Shown here: positions 5,951 through 6,276 of the stretch, in pieces
How the letters are laid out: each line of letters opens with the position of its first letter
Numbering within the stretch: the stretch's first letter is position 1
DNA from: Aliterella sp. RAGGC_92
Lineage (GTDB): Bacteria > Cyanobacteriota > Cyanobacteriia > Cyanobacteriales > Chroococcidiopsidaceae
DNA: 6,276 nucleotides
NCBI GenBank assembly: GCA_030826005.1
Contig: JAPJOW010000201.1
Span: forward strand, 1 to 6,276
Reading direction: 5' to 3'
Position numbers and translations under genes: made by a program
Notes under the pieces: model-generated
What the model saw: only the letters and a program-made list of their open reading frames with translations
Told to the model about the DNA's origin: nothing
Databases searched by the model: none

Positions 5951-6046
5951 TTATAGATAAACTATTCAACTTAAAAATGTTTTCGTCTATATACTTATAG
6001 ATAAACTATATAAAAAATTGTATGTTTACAGTTCAACTTAAAAATG
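5951..6046 (+). repeat. Duplicated leader segments before and into the 57-codon gene
   Basis: TTATAGATAAACTAT is perfect at 5951-5965 and 5995-6009. TTCAACTTAAAAATG is perfect at 5965-5979 and 6032-6046, the second copy inside the coding sequence. In the left copy the two 15-mers abut (sharing one base); in the right copy 22 bases containing the start codon lie between them. This fits a duplication of the gene's 5' end followed by an internal deletion of the upstream copy, or an insertion in the downstream one. Each first 15-mer also contains a small inverted repeat (TATAG-ATAAA-CTAT). Confidence 0.7.
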
Positions 6047-6195
6047 GGGATACTGTACAAGTTCCGTTAGAAGAACTAGAGGAGTTTTTAGAGCAAAACC
6101 GCGATAGCGCAAGCGCGCACGCAGGGCTTCGCATTCAAGTGCAACAAAAGAAAATGCAAAAGCGGCGCACTGCGGCGGTTATTCCCCACAATTAA
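6022..6195 (+). CDS. Small hypothetical protein, 57 residues
   Basis: ATG to TAA. An in-frame stop at 5998-6000 makes this ATG the only sensible ATG start. The first part, MFTVQLKNGDTVQVPLEELE, reads like a folded beta hairpin followed by an acidic helix (EELEEFLEQNRD). The C-terminal part (IQVQQKKMQKRRTAAVIPHN) is strongly basic. This charge organisation and the sensible codon use support a real gene despite its size. Residues 29-37 (SASAHAGLR) look foreign: they are encoded by a GC-rich short repeat (see 6101-6132). I do not recognise the family. It lies 103 bases after the ABC ATPase gene and has no Shine-Dalgarno sequence. It could be co-transcribed with that gene, since no strong terminator lies between them. 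Confidence 0.6.
   Translation: MFTVQLKNGDTVQVPLEELEEFLEQNRDSASAHAGLRIQVQQKKMQKRRTAAVIPHN
6101..6132 (+). repeat. Small GC-rich dispersed-type repeat inserted in frame
   Basis: This 32-base tract is about 72% G+C against clearly AT-richer flanks. Its ends pair (GCGA-T-AGC with GCTTCGC, seven pairs and one bulge), and it contains GCGCAAGCGCGC. Its style matches the very small mobile repeats described in cyanobacterial genomes. Bases 6106-6132 are exactly nine codons, so an insertion of that unit would keep the reading frame of the 57-codon gene. Membership of a repeat family is inferred because only one copy is in the window. Confidence 0.5.
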
Positions 6196-6275
6196 CAGTA
6201 AATAGCTACTGTAACTTGAGTTTGAGACAATATATATTCTCCTCTATCAAGCTGCTCGTCAGTTTCCGCAACGAA
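6192..6275 (-). CDS. Possible C-terminal fragment of a minus-strand gene
   Basis: A 27-codon open frame enters from the right edge and ends in TAA at 6194-6192, overlapping the stop of the convergent 57-codon gene by two bases. Its sequence includes AETDEQLDRGEYILSQ, which loosely recalls the C-terminal tail of ribbon-helix-helix antitoxins (the ..RGEY(I/L)SHEE.. style). A second minus-strand frame is also open here, so the reading frame is uncertain and it may not be a gene. Confidence 0.22.
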   Translation of the reverse strand, partial: FVAETDEQLDRGEYILSQTQVTVAIYC

Positions 6276-6276
6276 A

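Noticed and set aside
6195..6212. ACAGTA-AATAGC-TACTGT hairpin at the end of the 57-codon gene.
   Set aside because: A six-pair stem without a following T run on either strand does not make an intrinsic terminator.
1..6276. Search by eye for CRISPR repeats, tRNA, rRNA, transposase genes and phage genes.
   Set aside because: No regularly spaced repeats, cloverleaf signatures, terminal inverted repeats with a transposase, or phage-type proteins were seen.

Overview
The window looks like cyanobacterial chromosome. The octamer GCGATCGC (the HIP1 repeat typical of many cyanobacterial genomes) occurs eight times in about 6.3 kb, in coding and non-coding DNA alike. Gene starts mostly lack a Shine-Dalgarno sequence. 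The protein families also fit: a small secreted protein with two cysteines, a signal-peptide TPR protein, a Gln-rich SbcC and a CcmA/DrrA-type ABC ATPase. Genus cannot be decided from the sequence.

Layout from left to right: (1) 44-520 (+), a small exported beta-rich protein of unknown function. (2) 671-1576 (+), an exported TPR protein with five repeats behind a Ser/Thr/Pro linker. (3) 1620-4646 (-), sbcC, the ATPase/coiled-coil subunit of the SbcCD (Mre11-Rad50) nuclease, convergent with the TPR gene and without sbcD beside it. (4) 4647-4976, a 330-base gap between two divergent genes that is richer in signals than a plain promoter region. (5) 4977-5918 (+), an ABC transporter ATPase whose membrane partner is not in the window. 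(6) 5919-6021, an AT-rich leader with direct repeats. (7) 6022-6195 (+), a 57-codon gene that appears to carry an in-frame insertion of a small GC-rich repeat. (8) The right edge holds a possible C-terminal fragment of a minus-strand gene meeting (7) stop to stop.

The genes do not form one pathway: no operon of obviously cooperating genes is present. The most interesting part is the 4647-4976 gap. It contains a near-perfect 20-bp palindrome in front of sbcC that matches the cyanobacterial LexA box at 13 of 14 positions. It also holds a good sigma70-type promoter (TTAACA-N17-TATAAG) running straight into an intrinsic terminator that is usable on both strands, which suggests a very short RNA or an attenuated leader. 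Finally, two overlapping inverted repeats lie in front of the ABC gene. I see no CRISPR array, rRNA, tRNA, transposase or phage gene. No new multi-gene system is evident; the candidates are small regulatory elements that need experimental or comparative testing.
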